Assembly (NCBI RefSeq): GCF_022919115.1
Contig: NZ_CP095072.1
Location: 2,666,001 to 2,730,000, forward strand
Length of the DNA stretch: 64,000 nt
Source: Gracilibacillus caseinilyticus
GTDB taxonomy: Bacteria; Bacillota; Bacilli; Bacillales; Amphibacillaceae
Direction: 5' to 3'
Shown here: piece by piece, positions 8,930 through 17,796 of the stretch
Layout: each line of letters begins with the position of its first letter
Numbering within the stretch: position 1 is the first letter of the stretch
Position numbers and translations under genes: made by a program
Notes under the pieces: model-generated
What the model was told of the DNA's origin: nothing
The model's database searches: none
What the model saw: the letters and a program-made list of their open reading frames with translations, nothing else

Positions 8930-9610
8930 ATGGAAATAGAAAGAATTAACGAAAATACAATTAAATTCTACATCTCTTACTTGGATATTGAAGATCGTGG
9001 CTTTGACAGAGAAGAGATCTGGTACAATCGTGAAAAAAGCGAACAGCTTTTTTGGCAAGTAATGGATGAAGTCAATTACAATGAAGAAGACTTTCAAATT
9101 GATGGTCCATTATGGATTCAAGTTCAGGCTATGGAGAAAGGCTTGGAAATTGTTGTTACCAAAGCACAGATTTCTAAAGATGGTCAGAACCTGCAATTGC
9201 CAACAGAGTCTGGTAAAACGATTGACATGCCAGTCGATGATAAGATTGAATCTCTTCTTGAGGAGAAATTCGGACCAGCTGATAAAGAGGAACCTGAAAT
9301 TGAGCAATATGGCCAGGACTTCGTAGTGGTTGTCAGCTTTAAAGAATTAGAAGATATCATTCAATTAAGTCATGTTTTTGATACAACCATTGGTATGAGA
9401 GATGAGTTATATTATTACAATAATCAATACATGTTGGTTGCCCGCTTTGATGAGGATTATTTAACAGATGATGAGCAAGAAGATTTAATCAGTCAGATTC
9501 TCGAATATGGGCAAGAATCAACAGTGACGGTATTTATCGTCGAAGAGTACGGTAAAGCAATTTTTGAAGAAAATGCACTTTATCAAGTGAAAGAAAATTT
9601 TAATCGTTAA
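8930..9610 (+). CDS. mecA: Adaptor protein MecA
   Basis: 226-residue MecA: an N-terminal substrate-binding region beginning 'MEIERINENTIKFYISYLD', an acidic linker, and a C-terminal ClpC-binding domain. MecA targets ComK and other proteins to ClpCP for degradation and so controls competence. The next conserved gene downstream is coiA, also a competence gene, separated by an MFS gene. The ribosome site GAAGGGAG lies within a potential hairpin. A terminator follows the stop directly. Confidence 0.93.
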   Translation: MEIERINENTIKFYISYLDIEDRGFDREEIWYNREKSEQLFWQVMDEVNYNEEDFQIDGPLWIQVQAMEKGLEIVVTKAQISKDGQNLQLPTESGKTIDMPVDDKIESLLEEKFGPADKEEPEIEQYGQDFVVVVSFKELEDIIQLSHVFDTTIGMRDELYYYNNQYMLVARFDEDYLTDDEQEDLISQILEYGQESTVTVFIVEEYGKAIFEENALYQVKENFNR

Positions 9611-9640
9611 CTAAGTGTCTGAACAGATGCTTAGTTTTTT
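9611..9640 (+). terminator. Terminator of mecA
   Basis: CTAAGTGTCTG (9611-9621) pairs with CAGATGCTTAG (9624-9634) using two G-U pairs, then a run of six T's. Confidence 0.8.
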
Positions 9641-9687
9641 CTTTTGTAAGCAAGTATATCGTTATCTCAGTAAAGCCGAATTATAGC

Positions 9688-9838
9688 TTTGGGACCATTT
9701 TGATATATTGAGAGTGCTTGGATACCGCTCCGGCCAACCACTCCGTGCCCCACAGGACGCGGAGCATATTTCCGGAGCTTTGTTACGCACATAAAACATT
9801 TCAAAATTACCACATTGTAATACAGTTTACTATGCATA
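9688..9838. repeat. Modular intergenic repeat, short copy R1
   Basis: About 150 bp consisting of the two end modules of a dispersed family joined together. The left end (ending 'ATACCGCTCCGGCCAACCAC', 9722-9741) recurs near 47.1 kb and, inverted, near 25.5 and 60.8 kb. The right end (GCGGAGCATATTTCCGGAG, 9759-9777, then a CAAAATTACCAC segment) recurs near 47.5 kb and, inverted, near 53.8 and 60.4 kb. The core is GC-richer than the surrounding DNA. No coding capacity. Confidence 0.8.
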
Positions 9839-9870
9839 AATGGGAAGTTGTATAACTTATGATAGTTGGG

Positions 9871-9895
9871 ACCTGGCGGGTACGCCTGGTTTTTC
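9871..9895 (+). terminator. Terminator-like hairpin upstream of the MFS gene
   Basis: ACCTGGCG (9871-9878) and CGCCTGGT (9883-9890) pair with one mismatch and are followed by TTTTTC. It has no coding gene directly upstream, so it may end a read-through or non-coding transcript. Confidence 0.45.
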
Positions 9896-9990
9896 TTATA
9901 ATTAGATATTCGCAGAAACTTAAATAATTTGAAGTCTAGATGGATATCATAGAATTAATCCATTTATGAAACAATAATAAAAAATATGCA

Positions 9991-10013
9991 ATTATTTCGA
10001 TTTACGAAATAAT
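9991..10013 (+). promoter_or_regulatory. Palindromic operator in the MFS promoter
   Basis: ATTATTTCG (9991-9999) and CGAAATAAT (10005-10013) form a perfect 9-bp inverted repeat with a 5-bp spacer. It overlaps the expected -35 region for the -10-like TATGAT (10020-10025) or TATACT (10025-10030). The shape fits a TetR- or MarR-type repressor site; no repressor gene is adjacent. Confidence 0.6.
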
Positions 10014-10060
10014 TTGTGTTATGATATACTTTGTATGTTAAAAAGCGAAGGAAGGATTTT

Positions 10061-11458
10061 ATGACAACAAACGAATCAATTAATCGTGTTCCGTTGATGA
10101 TAGTGTTAATCTCCGGAGCATTTGTCGCGATATTAAATCAGACACTATTAGGTACAGCTTTACCGCATATTATGAAAGATTTAGAAATCGATGCAGCTAC
10201 AGCACAGTGGTTACAATCGATTTTTATGCTTGTTAACGGGATTATGATTCCTGTTACGGCGTTTCTTATTGAAAGATTTACGACAAGAGCGTTATTTTTA
10301 ACAGCAATGGGAAGCTTTGCACTAGGTACATTAGTAGCTGCGATTGCCCCGGACTTTACAGTATTAATGGCAGGACGAGTATTACAGGCTGCAGGGGCAG
10401 GTATTATGATGCCATTGATGCAGACGGTCATGTTCTTAATTTTTCCTATTGAGAAACGTGGTTCTGCTATGGGGATGTTCGGCCTTGTGATTGCCTTTGC
10501 ACCAGCAATCGGGCCAACATTATCCGGTTGGTTAGTAGAGAATTTCCCTTGGAGAAGTTTATTTTATGTCGTATTGCCTATAGCTATCATTGATATTATT
10601 GTAGCTTACAAAATTTTAGTCAATGTCACCAAACAAACATATCCGAAAGTAGATGTTCCGTCCATTATCCTTTCAACATTAGGTTTTGGAGGATTGCTTT
10701 ACGGATTTAGTATGGCCGGAAATGCAAGCTACGGATGGGGTAGCCCGATGGTTTATATACCTCTAATCGTAGGTGCTATCACATTGTTTATTTATATTCA
10801 GCGCCAATTGAAGTTACCAAAACCAATATTGGAGTTTCGCATCTTCAAATATAGTATGTTTAGCTTAACAACAGCTATTGGTATGATTTCCTTTTTAGCC
10901 ATGATTGGTGGGGCGATTGTTTTACCAATTATGATGCAGGACTATTTAGGATTTACTGCTTTTGAATCTGGTTTGGCCTTATTGCCAGGGGCATTATTAA
11001 TGGGGATTATGAACCCGATCACAGGACGTTTATTTGATAAATTTGGAGCGAAATGGCTTGCCATCACAGGTCTCGCACTTGTTACGGTAACGACATTAAT
11101 GTTCTCCAACTTATCACCGGAAACAACTTTCACCTATATTACAGTGGTGAATGCGTTCCGTATGTTTGGGATAGCGATGGTTATGATGCCTGTTACAACA
11201 GCAGGGCTGAACCAACTTCCAGGTAAATTTATTCCACATGGTACAGCGATGAACAATACGATGCGCCAAATGTCAGGTGCAATCGGTACAGCATTGTTAA
11301 TTTCGATCATGTTGAATCAGGCAGTTCCATCAGAAGGACTCGCAGGAATGATCCAAGGTGTAAATGACTCATTCCTGGTAGCTGGTATTATTTCAGGAGT
11401 TGGTTTTGTTTTAGCATTCTTCATTAAGCATTCCCAACCGGAAAATCCTGTTTCTTAA
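10061..11458 (+). CDS. DHA2-family MFS multidrug efflux transporter
   Basis: 465-residue membrane protein with about 14 predicted helices, like EmrB/LmrB/QacA proton-drug antiporters. Motif C-like 'AFAPAIGPTLSGWL' and the motif A region 'GRVLQAAGAGIMMPLM' are visible. Start ATG 10061 follows GAAGGAAGGA. The gene stands alone with a palindromic operator in its promoter and its own terminator, which suggests a ligand-inducible efflux pump. Substrate unknown. B. subtilis has no such gene between mecA and coiA, so this is an insertion in a conserved neighbourhood. Confidence 0.85.
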   Translation: MTTNESINRVPLMIVLISGAFVAILNQTLLGTALPHIMKDLEIDAATAQWLQSIFMLVNGIMIPVTAFLIERFTTRALFLTAMGSFALGTLVAAIAPDFTVLMAGRVLQAAGAGIMMPLMQTVMFLIFPIEKRGSAMGMFGLVIAFAPAIGPTLSGWLVENFPWRSLFYVVLPIAIIDIIVAYKILVNVTKQTYPKVDVPSIILSTLGFGGLLYGFSMAGNASYGWGSPMVYIPLIVGAITLFIYIQRQLKLPKPILEFRIFKYSMFSLTTAIGMISFLAMIGGAIVLPIMMQDYLGFTAFESGLALLPGALLMGIMNPITGRLFDKFGAKWLAITGLALVTVTTLMFSNLSPETTFTYITVVNAFRMFGIAMVMMPVTTAGLNQLPGKFIPHGTAMNNTMRQMSGAIGTALLISIMLNQAVPSEGLAGMIQGVNDSFLVAGIISGVGFVLAFFIKHSQPENPVS

Positions 11459-11469
11459 AGAGGATTTCT

Positions 11470-11510
11470 CACCTTCATGTCGAATTATTGTACATGGAGG
11501 TGATTTTTTT
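11470..11510 (+). terminator. Terminator of the MFS gene that contains the coiA ribosome site
   Basis: CACCTTCATGT (11470-11480) pairs with ACATGGAGGTG (11492-11502, one G-U) and is followed by A and seven T's. The 3' arm includes GGAGGTGA, the only good ribosome site for coiA, and the T-run contains the coiA TTG start (11509). Confidence 0.75.
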
Positions 11511-12594
11511 GTTACAAGCAGTTGATGACACTGGCAACTCTGTTTCCATTTGGAACTTACCCCGAGATGAGATCCAATTAATTAGAAAACAGTCTATGTA
11601 TTGTCCGGTTTGTAAAGAATCCGTTATCGTCAAAGCAGGGATGCATAATATTCCCCATTTTGCCCACTACCGCTCTAGCGGTTGTGTACACTCAGGAGAA
11701 GGAAGTTATCACGAACATGGTAAGCTTGATCTTTATCTTTGGCTAAAGCACCAAGGCTATCAAGTTGAACTTGAACATCATTTTTCAGAGCTTAACCAGC
11801 GAGCTGATATGCTGTTGCATATTAATGGAAAAAAGATAGCAATTGAATATCAGTGCGCAACAATTCCGATTGATCAAATAATAAGCAGAACAAAGGGTTA
11901 TATCGAAGCAGGTATTCTCCCTATCTGGATTCTCGGTGCAAATAAGATGAAAAGAACAGGAAGTAATTCACTTCATATCTCGACAACGGACCAATCCTTT
12001 CTATATCAACCTCATCCATCCTTTCCAATTCGTATTTTCTATTATTGCTCAGAAACGAAAAAAATGATTCTTTATCAAGATCTTTTATTTCTAACTAGAA
12101 CAAAAACGATTGGTACATTGCAAAGTATTCCTCTTGAGTGGCTAACATGGAAAGACCTGTTCCGTAAAAAGCATCATCATCGAAAATGGTTTGCAAAGTA
12201 CTGGAAGAATTATAGGCAAAAATGGCCACATCGTCCTGTGTCACCCTATCAGAAAAAAGAAACAGAATGGCGGCAATGGTTATATCTTCGTAAGCTGACT
12301 GTTCACTCCTTACCTGATTACGTATATCTTCCCATTCGTTCCCAATATTTAATGATGACTCAGCCTTGGATTTGGCAATCGTTATTATATGTAGAATTGT
12401 TTAAAAAAAGAGAACACTTTTCCCTTCAACAAGCAGCCTTGCTTGTGCAGCATCACGTCCATTCAACTGAGTATTTTCCCTTACTTTCTCTCAGGAATGA
12501 TCCAGTTTTTGAATATTTACAGTTATTAGTGCGTATAGGTATTTTAAAGGATAACGACAAAAATCATTATGATGTAAATCGTACTACTGTATGA
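11509..12594 (+). CDS. coiA: Competence protein CoiA
   Basis: 361-residue CoiA, needed for chromosomal DNA uptake and recombination during competence. The N-terminal part has a CPVC zinc-finger-like pair ('YCPVCKESV') and 'HFAHY'; the middle has a PD-(D/E)xK nuclease-like core ('ADMLLHINGKKIAIEYQC' with D, E and Q in the expected spacing). Start is TTG 11509, 5 nt after GGAGGTGA; an upstream TTG at 11488 has no ribosome site. The stop overlaps a non-used ATG before pepF. The ribosome site lies in a terminator stem, so translation may be restrained. Confidence 0.85.
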   Translation: MLQAVDDTGNSVSIWNLPRDEIQLIRKQSMYCPVCKESVIVKAGMHNIPHFAHYRSSGCVHSGEGSYHEHGKLDLYLWLKHQGYQVELEHHFSELNQRADMLLHINGKKIAIEYQCATIPIDQIISRTKGYIEAGILPIWILGANKMKRTGSNSLHISTTDQSFLYQPHPSFPIRIFYYCSETKKMILYQDLLFLTRTKTIGTLQSIPLEWLTWKDLFRKKHHHRKWFAKYWKNYRQKWPHRPVSPYQKKETEWRQWLYLRKLTVHSLPDYVYLPIRSQYLMMTQPWIWQSLLYVELFKKREHFSLQQAALLVQHHVHSTEYFPLLSLRNDPVFEYLQLLVRIGILKDNDKNHYDVNRTTV

Positions 12595-12650
12595 TTACAG
12601 AGAAAGTAAGTTATAATAAGACTAATTCGGAAAATAAAGGAGGAATAGTG

Positions 12651-14468
12651 ATGGCAAAACCACAGAAATCATTGCCGAAGCGAGATGAAATACCAGAGGA
12701 ACTAACGTGGAAACTAGAAGATATTTATGCGAATGATGATGAGTGGGATAAGGAATGGCAAGCGGTTAAAGATTTATTACCGAAATTCCAGGATTATCAA
12801 GGAACGTTAGATGAGAAAGCAAGTAATGTTTTTGAATTACTGCAATTGCAGGATGAAGTGTCTGATCGCCTAAGCACCTTGTATACATATGCTCATATGC
12901 GTTACGATCAGGACACAACTAATTCCTTTTATCAAGCCATGAATGGCAAAGCGGAGAATCTCATTACACAAGCATCGAGTACGATGAGCTTTATTACTCC
13001 TGAGATTCTCAAACTGGATGAAACAACGTTAAAGGCTTACTTAAACGAACATGAAGGACTGCAGTTATATCGCCACACATTAGATGAAATAAATCGTCAG
13101 CGTCCTCATGTCCTTTCCGAGAAAGAAGAAGCGCTGCTTGCGGAAGTTTCAGAAGTGACAGATAGTCCATCACAAACTTTCGGAATGCTAAACAACGCTG
13201 ATTTAACTTTCCCAGGGGTGAAAGATGAACAAGGTAATGAAGTAGATCTAACACACGGCCGTTATATCAACTTTTTAGAGTCGAAAGATCAACAGGTACG
13301 CCATGATGCGTTTAAAGCGATGTATGATACGTATGGCGGTCTCAAGAATACATTTGCTTCTACACTACAGGGAAATGTGAAGAAAGATAATTTTTACGCA
13401 AAGATACGAAATTATAAATCAGCCAGAGAAGCAGCATTAAATCAAAATAACATACCTGAGAAAGTATATGATAATCTGATCGAAGCAATTCATGAAGGAC
13501 TCCCATTACTTCAGCGATATGTTGCACTCCGCAAGAAAGTACTTAACTTACAAGAATTGCATATGTACGATCTTTATACACCACTAGTTAAAGATGTAGA
13601 GATGACTTTCAGCTATGAACAAGCACAGCAAACCGTAACGGAGGCGTTAAAACCATTGGGAGACGATTATTTGGAAGTGATGCAGCAAGCATTTAGCAAT
13701 CGCTGGATTGATGTGGAGGAGAATAAAGGGAAACGCAGTGGTGCTTATTCATCTGGTTCTTACAGTACCAATCCTTATATTCTGATGAACTGGCAGGATA
13801 ATTTAAATAACTTATTTACATTGGCACATGAATTAGGTCACTCCATGCATAGTTATTACACGCACAAACACCAGCCATATCGTTACGGGAATTATTCGAT
13901 ATTCGTAGCGGAAGTAGCTTCCACTTGTAATGAGGCGTTGTTAAACAACTATTTAGTTGAAAAGACTAATGATAAAAAAGAAAAATTATTTTTATTAAAT
14001 CATTTCTTAGAAGGGTTCCGCGGTACGGTATTCAGACAAACAATGTTTGCCGAGTTCGAGCATCAGATTCATGTAGCTGCTCAGGAAGGCGAGGCATTAA
14101 CGGCTGATAAGCTTACCGAAATGTATTACGAACTTAATAAGTTATATTTTGGTGATGATTTAATTATCGATGAAGAAATCGGTCTAGAGTGGGCGAGAAT
14201 TCCTCATTTTTATTACAATTATTACGTGTATCAATATGCAACTGGTTATGCCGCGGCACAGTCGCTTGCTTCTCAAATATTAGAGGAAAAAGATCCTGCA
14301 GTTGAGCGTTATTTAGGATACCTGCAGTCAGGCAGCAGTGATTATCCGATAGAAGTCTTGAAAAAAGCTGGTGTCGATATGACAGAAAAAACGCCAGTGT
14401 TAAACGCATTAAAGGTATTCGAACAAAAATTAGAAGAAATGGAACAGCTCTTAAATGAAATAGAGTAA
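12651..14468 (+). CDS. pepF: Oligoendopeptidase F
   Basis: 605-residue cytoplasmic M3 zinc metallopeptidase that cleaves medium-length peptides. The zinc motif HELGH is at H393-H397, with the third ligand expected in the following conserved helix ('STCNEALL'). ATG 12651 is chosen because AAAGGAGG (12636-12643) lies 7 nt upstream; in-frame starts further up have no ribosome site. It follows coiA by 56 bp and is followed by a strong terminator shared with a convergent small gene. The same coiA-pepF order occurs in B. subtilis. Confidence 0.95.
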   Translation: MAKPQKSLPKRDEIPEELTWKLEDIYANDDEWDKEWQAVKDLLPKFQDYQGTLDEKASNVFELLQLQDEVSDRLSTLYTYAHMRYDQDTTNSFYQAMNGKAENLITQASSTMSFITPEILKLDETTLKAYLNEHEGLQLYRHTLDEINRQRPHVLSEKEEALLAEVSEVTDSPSQTFGMLNNADLTFPGVKDEQGNEVDLTHGRYINFLESKDQQVRHDAFKAMYDTYGGLKNTFASTLQGNVKKDNFYAKIRNYKSAREAALNQNNIPEKVYDNLIEAIHEGLPLLQRYVALRKKVLNLQELHMYDLYTPLVKDVEMTFSYEQAQQTVTEALKPLGDDYLEVMQQAFSNRWIDVEENKGKRSGAYSSGSYSTNPYILMNWQDNLNNLFTLAHELGHSMHSYYTHKHQPYRYGNYSIFVAEVASTCNEALLNNYLVEKTNDKKEKLFLLNHFLEGFRGTVFRQTMFAEFEHQIHVAAQEGEALTADKLTEMYYELNKLYFGDDLIIDEEIGLEWARIPHFYYNYYVYQYATGYAAAQSLASQILEEKDPAVERYLGYLQSGSSDYPIEVLKKAGVDMTEKTPVLNALKVFEQKLEEMEQLLNEIE

Positions 14469-14472
14469 GAGG

Positions 14473-14503
14473 AAGGCCACCATTATCGAATGGTGGCCTT
14501 TTG
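14473..14503. terminator. Terminator of pepF, convergent with the small gene at 14483-14662
   Basis: AAGGCCACCATT (14473-14484) and AATGGTGGCCTT (14489-14500) form a 12-bp stem followed by TTT. The last codons of the small minus-strand gene lie inside it. Confidence 0.85.
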
Positions 14504-14662
14504 AAATCCTTTAAATTGTTTTTTATGGTGGAAGAAGTAAACTGTGAAATAAATGGTGAAAAACAGAAGAGGAACGGTGATATAGGGCGGAATCAGCCGC
14601 ATTAATCCGAATATATTTAAGAAAAAGGCGAAGACAGGTATAAGTAGCAGGAGTATTTTCAC
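14483..14662 (-). CDS. Small hydrophobic membrane protein (YizD position)
   Basis: 59-residue protein read from GTG 14662, 3 nt after a full AAAGGAGGT ribosome site on the minus strand (14670-14678 in plus coordinates; spacing 7). The sequence is two hydrophobic stretches (about 3-20 and 28-44) and a basic tail ('HHKKQFKGFQK'), so it should be membrane-inserted. B. subtilis carries a small gene (yizD) at the same place between pepF and yjbH; I cannot confirm homology. Function unknown. Confidence 0.65.
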   Translation of the reverse strand: MKILLLLIPVFAFFLNIFGLMRLIPPYITVPLLFFTIYFTVYFFHHKKQFKGFQKATIR

Positions 14663-14801
14663 TTATGTACCTCCTTTCCATTTGAAATAACAGGGCACAT
14701 TGCTAGGATTGAGAATATACGGTTATGTTTATTGCTTTATTATATGTAATCAAGCGTGGGAGTAGAAGTGTGACACTTTTGTGAAATTATGAACAAATGT
14801 A

Positions 14802-14940
14802 TTGTCAATTTTATTTATGCTTGTTATAGTTATAATAAGTTAAACAAACAACCCCTTTGTTTGACCTGAAACTTTCTCCCATCCTTTATCTTAAAGAATA
14901 GATAACAAAAAAGGACATGTGCTGAACATGTCCTTATTTT
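14802..14940 (+). ncRNA. Candidate small RNA between yizD-like gene and spxH
   Basis: TTGTCA (14802-14807), 17-bp spacer and TATAGT (14825-14830) make a fair plus-strand promoter with no plus-strand gene downstream. About 75 nt later lies a bidirectional-looking hairpin (14911-14935). This would give a transcript of roughly 100 nt. Only promoter and hairpin support it. Confidence 0.25.
14905..14935 (-). terminator. Terminator of spxH
   Basis: AAGGACATGT (14911-14920) and ACATGTCCTT (14926-14935) form a 10-bp stem; on the minus strand it is followed by a TTTTTTG tract. It overlaps the end of the spxH frame. Confidence 0.85.
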
Positions 14941-15830
14941 GTATATTTCCAGAAGTAACCGAATTTGACCGGTACCTTCTCGACAACCTGCTTCAATTGT
15001 AATTTTTTCATTTCTTTTTCCGCTTTTTCCATCGACCAATCATATACAACGGCAATTTCTTTCGTGCCAACAAAATCATAATGAGATAAAAAATCTAATA
15101 ATTTCGGCTTCTTCGCAGGCAATGGTTCTTTCTGCAACATTTGCTTCAGTACTTTGACATAGATTTCATAAGGATAAATTCCGGAAATTTTTAATCCTGC
15201 GTCGTCTTCAGACTGATTAAAGAATACCATTGTCGGAATATACTCAACATCCATTTCTTTTGTGATTTTTAAATCACATTGTAAGGCTTTTTTGGAGGAA
15301 GTGGAATATAAGTCTTCTCGAAACTCTTCAATATCAAGATGTACCGTATTCGCGCAATCTAACAGAACTTCTTCTTGAGAAATATCTTTTTTCTCTAGAA
15401 AAGCCAGTTCTTGTAATTTACGTAAGAATCTTTTACCAGCTTTTTTCCCTTGCAATTCTGCAGCTTTGATCGCAATGGATGCAAGCCAAGGATAATGAAT
15501 AGGGTTCTCGATCCAAAGGTCACCATCACAGCTCATTCCTGTACGACTAGCCGTCTTTTCCCAGATATCTTTCAACTTTCTAGGTTTTTCAAATTTGTCC
15601 TTATGCAGACTCGTTAATTGACCACTTAATACGGTCCGAATGGTAAAAAAGCGACCATATTCAATCGATAATTTCTTTAAATAGGGTTCTAATGACCAGC
15701 ATTCAGGGCAAAGCGGATCAATGAATACATAAATTTCAATCGGTTTTTTTAAAACATCAATAAAATGATAATGCGTTGTTTGGTTTCGATCCTGGTGTTG
15801 CCAGGATCCGGCAGAATTCCAATTCACCAT
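14934..15830 (-). CDS. spxH: ClpXP adaptor SpxH (YjbH)
   Basis: 298-residue DsbA-fold protein that binds Spx and speeds its degradation by ClpXP. The N-terminus has a His-containing segment and the thioredoxin-like CxxC-type motif '[14 protein letters not shown]' (about residues 38-51). ATG 15830 follows AAGGAGAAT. It overlaps the upstream globin gene by 7 nt, as in the yjbIH operon of B. subtilis. Substrate Spx is encoded at 7950-8345. Confidence 0.92.
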   Translation of the reverse strand: MVNWNSAGSWQHQDRNQTTHYHFIDVLKKPIEIYVFIDPLCPECWSLEPYLKKLSIEYGRFFTIRTVLSGQLTSLHKDKFEKPRKLKDIWEKTASRTGMSCDGDLWIENPIHYPWLASIAIKAAELQGKKAGKRFLRKLQELAFLEKKDISQEEVLLDCANTVHLDIEEFREDLYSTSSKKALQCDLKITKEMDVEYIPTMVFFNQSEDDAGLKISGIYPYEIYVKVLKQMLQKEPLPAKKPKLLDFLSHYDFVGTKEIAVVYDWSMEKAEKEMKKLQLKQVVEKVPVKFGYFWKYTK

Positions 15831-16228
15831 GATTCTCCTTTCTCATCAGGCGTATTCATCATGTGATTGGCTGTGAGAGTGAGCCGCTCAAACATTGCAC
15901 TACGGTACGGTTCTTCAATATTTGCTTCTTCTAAAGCACCTTTCATACAAGCAAGCCAGGCATCACGTCTCGTTGGCGTAATCGGAAAACGCAAATGACG
16001 CTTTCTCATCATAGGATGCCCATGTTCTTGGATATATAATGGAGGTCCACCAAAAAATTGAGTTAAAAATTGTGTTTGTTTTCTTGCTACTTCCGAAAAT
16101 TCGTCTGGGAAGAGGGGAATTAGATCAGGATGTTTAGACACTCTCGCGTAAAAAGCCTCAACTAATTCCTCAATTTTTTCGTGCCCCCCAATTACCTCAT
16201 AAATGCTGTTTCCTTCAACTTCTCTCAT
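15824..16228 (-). CDS. yjbI: Truncated (2-on-2) hemoglobin, group II (YjbI)
   Basis: 134-residue globin. Expected features are visible: the B-helix Tyr ('[10 protein letters not shown]'), the proximal His ('RKRHLRFPI') and the G-helix Trp ('DAWLACM'), a pattern typical of group II (trHbO). It binds haem and oxygen; in operon with the Spx adaptor it probably links to oxidative or nitrosative stress. Start choice is uncertain: ATG 16228 has GGAGG only 2 nt upstream, whereas GTG 16246 (6 residues longer) has none. Downstream spxH overlaps its end. Confidence 0.9.
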   Translation of the reverse strand: MREVEGNSIYEVIGGHEKIEELVEAFYARVSKHPDLIPLFPDEFSEVARKQTQFLTQFFGGPPLYIQEHGHPMMRKRHLRFPITPTRRDAWLACMKGALEEANIEEPYRSAMFERLTLTANHMMNTPDEKGESW

Positions 16229-16439
16229 ATCCTCCAAACCTTTCACTTTGTGGTACTTATTTCTCTATCTCTCTTTATGTTACTATATTGTAACAGTCTT
16301 TATATAGAACTAGCAACTTATGTGATTTAACGTATAATGCAATGTACTGTAAGGATGAACTGTTATCATACAGATATCCTTGTCTGTAACGGATTTAGAA
16401 CTGTGTTCATCGATGCCGGACACTATTACAAACTTTTGA

Positions 16440-17021
16440 TTACAGATGCACGGTTTGATAAAAGCGTTCAATTTTATTAGCGGTTTGGCGTTTAGGGATT
16501 TGGTGTGTTGCTAACAGCTTCTCAAATACTTGATAGCCATGTGTTTCATCGGTTGCTTCCAATTCCAGTTCATAATCGGTATGACCATTGTAATTGCTTT
16601 TATCCAGTACGAGGGTACAAGCATCCTTAGTAAACTCTATGCGTTTCGTTTCCAGCATACCACCATATTTTAGTGCATGAATGTCAATGTTCATTTCATT
16701 AAGTGCGTCCGTGATATCCCGCTTTGGTATAATATCCTCATCGATCCATTTATCAGCTTCTTTCTCTGTTATGGTACAATGTGTCTCTAACAGCCCTGCG
16801 CCATTTGGATTTGGCTGTTTAAGTGTAAGCTGATACGTGTTATTCTTTTCACGGATACGCAGTGCTGCACGGTTTTGCTTCAATTGAAAATCTTTTGTTT
16901 CAAAATAGTGATTTCGTTGCAAAATGTGAGATCGGTTCCCTGCATTGTAATAGTTAAGTAATTGCTCATACTCTGACCCTGTCAGCATATTTTTAAATTC
17001 TATTTCGATTTCCTGTGTCAT
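16440..17021 (-). CDS. yjbK: CYTH domain protein (YjbK)
   Basis: 193-residue CYTH/TTM-family protein. The N-terminal metal- and phosphate-binding signature ExExK is present ('EIEIEFK', residues 4-10), and alternating charged strands follow ('ALRIREK', 'QLTLKQPN', 'YELELEATD'). Family members hydrolyse or bind triphosphates or organic phosphates; the B. subtilis protein's substrate is not certain. ATG 17021 follows AAAGGAGGAG. It is divergent from the RelQ gene with about 140 bp between them. The lytic transglycosylase gene yjbJ, present in B. subtilis between yjbI and yjbK, is absent here. Confidence 0.87.
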   Translation of the reverse strand: MTQEIEIEFKNMLTGSEYEQLLNYYNAGNRSHILQRNHYFETKDFQLKQNRAALRIREKNNTYQLTLKQPNPNGAGLLETHCTITEKEADKWIDEDIIPKRDITDALNEMNIDIHALKYGGMLETKRIEFTKDACTLVLDKSNYNGHTDYELELEATDETHGYQVFEKLLATHQIPKRQTANKIERFYQTVHL

Positions 17022-17159
17022 CTTTCTCCTCCTTTTGCATGTATATTTTGCAGCATTCAGAATAAAAAAGCAAAAATATTGATACAAGCTATGATTACTT
17101 CTTTCGTTTGGAATATGGTAAAATAATCATAGACAAAGATAACACAGGTGGTGCTAGAC

Positions 17160-17783
17160 ATGAATTGGCGAAACTTCTTGGCACCTTACGCACAGGTGGT
17201 TGAAGAACTAAAGGTGAAATTGAAAGGGATGCGGGCTCAATTTGAATTTGAATCCAGTCATTCTCCAATAGAATTTGTTACAGCCCGGGTAAAGCCGGTC
17301 TCCAGTATTAAAGAAAAAATGAAACGGAAAAATATTCAGATTGACGATATGGAAGAACTCCAAGATATTGCAGGAGTCCGTGTTGTTTGTCAATTTGTAG
17401 ATGATATATATGACATAGTAGACCGTTTGAAGACACGAAATGATTTTGACGTTATCGAAGAAAGGGATTATATTAACCACAAGAAAGACAGTGGTTACCG
17501 CTCTTATCATCTTATTATTTCTTATCCCGTCGAGACAATACATGGTGAACGAAAGATCATTGCAGAAATTCAGATTCGTACATTAGCAATGAATTTCTGG
17601 GCAACAAATGAACATTCTCTAAATTATAAATATGAAGGGAGAATTCCGGAAAAGGTAAGGGCAAGACTGAAACGAGCAGCAGAAGCAGCTTTTAAACTGG
17701 ATGAAGAAATGGCAAAGATTAAAGACGAAATTCAAGAAGCACAACGCGTGTTCCGAACAAATAAAAGCAACAATGACAAGTAA
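17160..17783 (+). CDS. relQ: Small alarmone synthetase RelQ/SasB type (YjbM)
   Basis: 207-residue (p)ppGpp synthetase without hydrolase or regulatory domains. The RelA/SpoT synthetase core shows '[15 protein letters not shown]', '[16 protein letters not shown]', '[11 protein letters not shown]' and '[18 protein letters not shown]'. It makes alarmone from ATP and GTP/GDP. ATG 17160 is preferred (AGGTGGTG at 17146-17153); two GTGs upstream fall in the ribosome site. It is followed 13 nt later by nadK, then the pseudouridine synthase, one operon as in B. subtilis yjbMNO. Confidence 0.93.
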   Translation: MNWRNFLAPYAQVVEELKVKLKGMRAQFEFESSHSPIEFVTARVKPVSSIKEKMKRKNIQIDDMEELQDIAGVRVVCQFVDDIYDIVDRLKTRNDFDVIEERDYINHKKDSGYRSYHLIISYPVETIHGERKIIAEIQIRTLAMNFWATNEHSLNYKYEGRIPEKVRARLKRAAEAAFKLDEEMAKIKDEIQEAQRVFRTNKSNNDK

Positions 17784-17796
17784 GGGGGTAACAAGT

